64,000 bases of DNA, taken from assembly GCF_034931005.1 (NCBI RefSeq), contig NZ_JAYGIN010000003.1:1-64000 (forward strand), given 5' to 3'. Within the stretch, counting starts at the first letter, position 1, and each line of letters opens with the position of its first letter. A model generated the notes under the pieces. It was not told where the DNA came from. It did not search any database and was given only the letters and a program-made list of their open reading frames with translations. A program made the translations under genes and the position numbers. Below are positions 60,243-64,000 of the stretch, piece by piece. This stretch comes from Arcicella sp034931005 (GTDB taxonomy: Bacteria; Bacteroidota; Bacteroidia; Cytophagales; Spirosomataceae).

Positions 60243-62624
60243 ATGAAAAAAACACTACTAACACTTCTAACAAACGTCATCATTTTTACGCTTTCTGCTC
60301 AACAACTTTCCGTTGAGCAAATTATGCAAGACCCTAAATTTACGGTGGGTGCTTTGCCTTCAAATATCTTTTGGGCGGAGGATTCTAAAACGGTTTATTT
60401 TAGTTGGAATCCCGATAAAAATAAAGCTGATTCACTTTATGGGGCTTCGGTGGCTGAGAAAAAACCGTTTAAGATTTCGCCACAAACTCGTAGAGCTTTG
60501 CCGTCAATTAACGGAAATTATTCGGCTGATTTTAGTAAAAAAGTTTATGCTAAAAACGGTGATTTATTCTTATTAGATTGCCGTACAATGGCAATTCGTC
60601 AACTTACGAATACGATTGAAAATGAGTCTAATCCAAATTTTAATGGTAAGGACGATAAAATCATTTTTACGAAAGGTAGTAACCTTTTTAGCTTCACGAT
60701 TAGCAATGGTGAAGTTGACCAATTAACTAATTTTCAGACTGGAACGAAGAAACCAGAACCGAAATTGAGCGAGCAAGAAAAATGGCAAAAGCAAGACCAA
60801 TTAAGTCTTTTTGAAGTCTTGAAAGAAAGAGCCGATAAGAAAAAAGAAGGTGATAAAATCCAGAAAGCTGATTTGCCAAAACGTGCCAAAGAGATTTTCG
60901 TAGAAGATAAATCGGTGGATGCCCAAACGCTTAGTCCCGATGAAAAATACATTACCTATCGTTTAGTAAAATCTGTAACGGGAGCAAAAACGGCAATCGT
61001 ACCCAATTATGTAACTGAATCGGGTTTTACCGAAGATATTCCTGCTCGTACAAAGGTTGGTGCGGCTCAAACGGCTTATGAATTTTGGGTTTATGACATC
61101 AAAAAAGACACTTCGTTACAGGTTTCCATTAAAGATATTGAAGGAATTTACGACGAACCTGATTATTTGAAGGATTACGTTAAAAAATCGCTTGTGGTAA
61201 AAAGAGATACTGTAAAGAAAAAGCCAGAGCCAAGAAAGGTGATTTTTAGCAATGTCGTTTGGTCGGAAGATGGGAAATATTGTGTTTTGGTTGTGAAAAG
61301 TCAGGATAATAAAGACCGTTGGATTATGCGTCTCGACCCTGCTACACGTAAGTTGCAAACCATAGACCGCCAGCGTGATGAAGCTTGGATTGGTGGACCT
61401 GGCATTGGTTTTGGCGGCAATGCAGGAACTTTGGGTTTCTTGGGAGATAATCAAACGCTTTATTTTCAGTCGGAAGTGGATGGCTATTCTCATCTTTACA
61501 CGTTTAATTTGGCAACCTCCGTTCGTAAACAATTAACTAAAGGAAAATTTGAAGTTCAGTCGGTGCAATTATCTCGTGACAAGCAAAATTTTTATATTAC
61601 AACGAATGAAATTCACCCTGGAGAACAACATTTTTATCGTTTGGCAGTGGCAGGAGGAACACCAATACGTTTAACTAAAATGGTGGGTTCAAATCAAGTG
61701 GTTTTGTCCCCAGATGAAACCAAATTGGCTTATTTGAATTCATATTCAACTCGTCCTTGGGAGGTATTCATTCAAGAAAATGAAGTAAATGCAACCGCTA
61801 CGCAAGTAACAAAATCACAAAGCCGCCAATTTAAGGAATACAAATGGCGTGAACCCGAAATTATCACTTTCAAAGCTGAAGATGGACAAACCGTTTATGC
61901 TCGTTTATATGCTTCAAAAACGGGTGAAAAAGGTAAGAAACCTGCGGTAGTTTTTGTACACGGGGCGGGTTATTTGCAAAACGTACATAAATGGTGGAGT
62001 CAGTATTTTAGAGAATATATGTTCCATAATATGTTGGTGGATAATGGCTATACCGTTTTGGACATTGATTATCGTGCTTCGGCGGGTTACGGGCGTGATT
62101 GGAGAACGGGAATTTATCGTTTTATGGGTGGAAAAGACCTTTCTGACCACGTGGACGGAGCAAAATATTTGGTAGAAACTCAAGGTATCGACCCTAAGAA
62201 AATCGGTATTTATGGTGGCTCTTACGGTGGATTCATTACGCTGATGGCAATGTTTACCAAACCAGATGTTTTTGCGGCGGGTGCAGCTCTTCGTCCTGTT
62301 ACGGATTGGGCGGCGTATAATCACCCATATACCGCTAATATTTTGAACGAACCACAAACCGATTCAATTGCTTATCATAGAAGTTCACCGATTTATCACG
62401 CTGAAGGTTTGAAAGGAAATCTGTTGATTTGTCACGGAATGGTGGATGTAAATGTGCATTATCAAGATGTAGTTCGACTTTCTCAGCGACTTATTGAGCT
62501 TAGAAAAGATAATTGGGAATTGGCTTCGTACCCGATGGAAGACCACGGTTTTGTAGAACCAACTTCGTGGATGGATGAATATAAGCGGATTTTTAAGTTG
62601 TTTGAAACTACTTTGAAGAAGTAA
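60243..62624 (+). CDS. Secreted S9-family prolyl-oligopeptidase-like peptidase
   Basis: This is a 793-residue exported serine peptidase related to dipeptidyl peptidase IV and acylaminoacyl peptidase. The ATG at 60243 begins the signal peptide (MKKTLLTLLTNVIIFTLSAQ); 60231 adds four residues. A beta-propeller (about 30-540) precedes the hydrolase domain with PAVVFVHGAGYLQNVHKWW, nucleophile GGSYGGFITLMA, acid in GMVDVNVHYQD and histidine EDHGFVEP. The usual role is removal of N-terminal dipeptides during peptide feeding. Confidence 0.93.
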   Translation: MKKTLLTLLTNVIIFTLSAQQLSVEQIMQDPKFTVGALPSNIFWAEDSKTVYFSWNPDKNKADSLYGASVAEKKPFKISPQTRRALPSINGNYSADFSKKVYAKNGDLFLLDCRTMAIRQLTNTIENESNPNFNGKDDKIIFTKGSNLFSFTISNGEVDQLTNFQTGTKKPEPKLSEQEKWQKQDQLSLFEVLKERADKKKEGDKIQKADLPKRAKEIFVEDKSVDAQTLSPDEKYITYRLVKSVTGAKTAIVPNYVTESGFTEDIPARTKVGAAQTAYEFWVYDIKKDTSLQVSIKDIEGIYDEPDYLKDYVKKSLVVKRDTVKKKPEPRKVIFSNVVWSEDGKYCVLVVKSQDNKDRWIMRLDPATRKLQTIDRQRDEAWIGGPGIGFGGNAGTLGFLGDNQTLYFQSEVDGYSHLYTFNLATSVRKQLTKGKFEVQSVQLSRDKQNFYITTNEIHPGEQHFYRLAVAGGTPIRLTKMVGSNQVVLSPDETKLAYLNSYSTRPWEVFIQENEVNATATQVTKSQSRQFKEYKWREPEIITFKAEDGQTVYARLYASKTGEKGKKPAVVFVHGAGYLQNVHKWWSQYFREYMFHNMLVDNGYTVLDIDYRASAGYGRDWRTGIYRFMGGKDLSDHVDGAKYLVETQGIDPKKIGIYGGSYGGFITLMAMFTKPDVFAAGAALRPVTDWAAYNHPYTANILNEPQTDSIAYHRSSPIYHAEGLKGNLLICHGMVDVNVHYQDVVRLSQRLIELRKDNWELASYPMEDHGFVEPTSWMDEYKRIFKLFETTLKK

Positions 62625-62634
62625 ATTAGTAGAT

Positions 62635-62680
62635 TTTCAGATTGATAAATAAACATTAGCGTTTATTTATCAATCTGAAA
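62635..62680. terminator. 20-base perfect hairpin terminator
   Basis: The arms TTTCAGATTGATAAATAAAC (62635-62654) and its exact complement (62661-62680) with a 6-base loop separate the convergent peptidase and porin genes. Confidence 0.88.
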
Positions 62681-62689
62681 TAATTATCA

Positions 62690-63916
62690 TTAAAAATTGA
62701 ATTGTGCCTGCAAACGTAATAAATTTCCTGTCTGATTATTGATTGGTAAAGCTGCATCTTCAAAAGTTCTGTCAGAAGTGGTATAAATGGCGGTCAATTC
62801 AAAAAAGTCTTTTAATTGCCATTCTGCCCCGATTTCTAAATCTTTCACAATATATCTTCTTGCATCAATTTCGTGTTTTTTTCCTCCATTATAGTACTGA
62901 TATTTTACAAATGGTGTAATATGATTTTCACCAACCTTCTTTCTGTACATAAGTTGTGCATATCCTCCATTCAGGCTTTTTATTTCCGTTTTCATCGTTG
63001 TTGGATTAAACTCTGGCCCTTCACCAATATTGTATTCTGCCTGAAAACCAAATGGCTGTGGATAAATTACGAGAGAACCTGCCATACGACGGTCAATATA
63101 TTGGGTTTCGGTAGCTTTATTTTTTGTCGCCGTTTTTTCAATCACAAATTTACCTGTATATGCTTGCACCGAAGTTTCAATAATTTGCCCTGATTTCAGT
63201 TTGAATGGGTAAGTAATTCTTGAAACGATATGAGGTTCATTATTTAATTCAGCTTTGTTGGCATTTTGCCCATTATAAGCACCAAAAGCAAATACACCAT
63301 AATCTCCACTTCCTTTTAAGCCAGAATTTACTAAATATTTGAAACGCTCACGGATTTCAGCAGGAGCGTAATAGAAAAATACTCCTAAATCACGTTCATT
63401 TGATACTGGGCTATTTGTTCCATCGGCACGGTCAAGTGCAAGACGATTTTGTGAAGATTGCATATTTTCAAAGCCATAAGGAACTTTACTTTGTCCAAAA
63501 CGAAGACGATACTCCTTTTTAGTATCCAAAGCTAAGTCAAAATAAGCATCACGGATTTGAAAACTGTGTTGAAATGAGTTGCTAACGTTTGAAGCAAAGT
63601 CGGGTTGAATGTAAATATACAAACGGTCTGAAATATCTCCTGAAAAAACTAAACGACCACGACGCATGAAAAAACCACCGTTTTCTCCCCAAGACTTATC
63701 GCATTGTTCACATTTGAGTTTTTCATTTGTTTCTAACAAACGATTGTATCTTATTTGGGCATAACCTCTCAACGAGATTTTATCATACCATTTCTTTGAA
63801 GGTTGAACCTCTTTTTTTTCTTCTTTTTTAGGTTCTGAGATTGGATTTTGGCAAAAAGTAGTTAGGCTAATGGCACAGATAGCCATTAGACATGAAAGTC
63901 CCTTGAAAGTGGTCAT
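62690..63916 (-). CDS. Phosphate-selective-porin-like outer membrane protein (OprO/P family)
   Basis: This is a 408-residue outer-membrane beta-barrel with a signal peptide (MTTFKGLSCLMAICAISLTTFCQ). The mature protein shows FFMRRGRLVFSGDISDRLYIYIQPDFA, RFGQSKVPYGFENMQSSQNRLALDR and repeated amphipathic strands typical of OprO/OprP. It ends in Phe (LQAQFNF), as expected for barrel insertion. A Lys/Glu-rich stretch (about 29-42) precedes the barrel. Phosphate selectivity is not proven by sequence. Confidence 0.9.
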   Translation of the reverse strand: MTTFKGLSCLMAICAISLTTFCQNPISEPKKEEKKEVQPSKKWYDKISLRGYAQIRYNRLLETNEKLKCEQCDKSWGENGGFFMRRGRLVFSGDISDRLYIYIQPDFASNVSNSFQHSFQIRDAYFDLALDTKKEYRLRFGQSKVPYGFENMQSSQNRLALDRADGTNSPVSNERDLGVFFYYAPAEIRERFKYLVNSGLKGSGDYGVFAFGAYNGQNANKAELNNEPHIVSRITYPFKLKSGQIIETSVQAYTGKFVIEKTATKNKATETQYIDRRMAGSLVIYPQPFGFQAEYNIGEGPEFNPTTMKTEIKSLNGGYAQLMYRKKVGENHITPFVKYQYYNGGKKHEIDARRYIVKDLEIGAEWQLKDFFELTAIYTTSDRTFEDAALPINNQTGNLLRLQAQFNF

Positions 63917-64000
63917 TGTTTTTAGATTTTCTATATTGGTAGTTGGTACTAAAAGTTGTATTAAGTCTCAAGTATTAAAAAATTATATTTTTCTTAATAC

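Noticed and set aside
1..64000. tRNA, rRNA, tmRNA or SRP RNA genes
   Set aside because: I looked for the T-loop GTTCRANYC pattern and rRNA landmarks in the gene-free gaps on both strands and found none that folds plausibly; this was by eye only.

Overview
The window is a stretch of chromosome from an AT-rich member of the Bacteroidota. The best fit is Cytophagales (an Emticicia-, Arcicella- or Runella-like organism), inferred from family content and not from any rRNA. Supporting signs are the LytS/LytTR pair, GH2/GH16/DUF1080 secreted glycan enzymes, a DUF3467 protein, short lipoprotein signals, starts preceded by AT-rich sequence without Shine-Dalgarno motifs, one good TTTG-N19-TAnnTTT promoter, and two TTG starts (gmk and an XRE regulator). 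I see no rRNA, tRNA, intact insertion sequence, prophage or CRISPR array.

Layout. 0.2-13.2 kb: two-component pair, secreted DUF1080 hydrolase, large beta-galactosidase, cytochrome c, murQ, M20 dipeptidase, plsY, and two secreted proteins. 13.3-18.9 kb: a giant lipoprotein alpha-2-macroglobulin with an intact thioester motif. 18.9-23.4 kb: a compact restriction-modification cassette (S24/XRE regulator, Eco57I-like methylase, small PD-(D/E)XK nuclease), followed by a decayed duplicate of the 3' end of the neighbouring DEAD-box helicase gene. 23.7-34.2 kb: helicase, rhamnose transporter, DoxX protein, RecQ, an Rpn nuclease, oligoendopeptidase F, and a membrane/TPR protein. 34.4-37.1 kb: mreBCD. 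37.1-40.7 kb: uxaB-kdgK-eda for hexuronate use. 40.9-47.4 kb: mixed housekeeping genes. 47.6-51 kb: ECF sigma factor, small cysteine-rich anti-sigma candidate, gmk, nadD, and a nucleotide-sugar-type epimerase. 51-55 kb: membrane phosphoesterase, a 560-base gene-free stretch with structured-RNA candidates, GH16 glucanase, TlpA-like thioredoxin. 55-59.1 kb: fadA and fadB beta-oxidation genes with a VapBC-type module between them on the opposite strand. 59.2-64 kb: second Rpn nuclease, S9 peptidase, OprO/P-like porin.

The genes describe an aerobic or microaerobic heterotroph. It takes up and degrades plant or algal polysaccharides (beta-galactosides, laminarin-like glucans, pectin-derived uronates, rhamnose), peptides (M20, M3, S9 enzymes) and fatty acids. 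It is rod-shaped (mreBCD), and it defends itself with a regulated restriction system and probably a surface macroglobulin.

The most unusual feature of the window lies between the genes. Almost every intergenic gap carries a perfect or near-perfect palindrome. Several belong to recurring word families, often as two inverted copies of a 16-23 bp palindrome with a 2-3 base centre. The two most interesting single loci are the pair of hairpins at 52.68-52.82 kb that present an identical 12-base loop on unrelated stems, and the restriction cassette that sits beside the decayed helicase 3' end.
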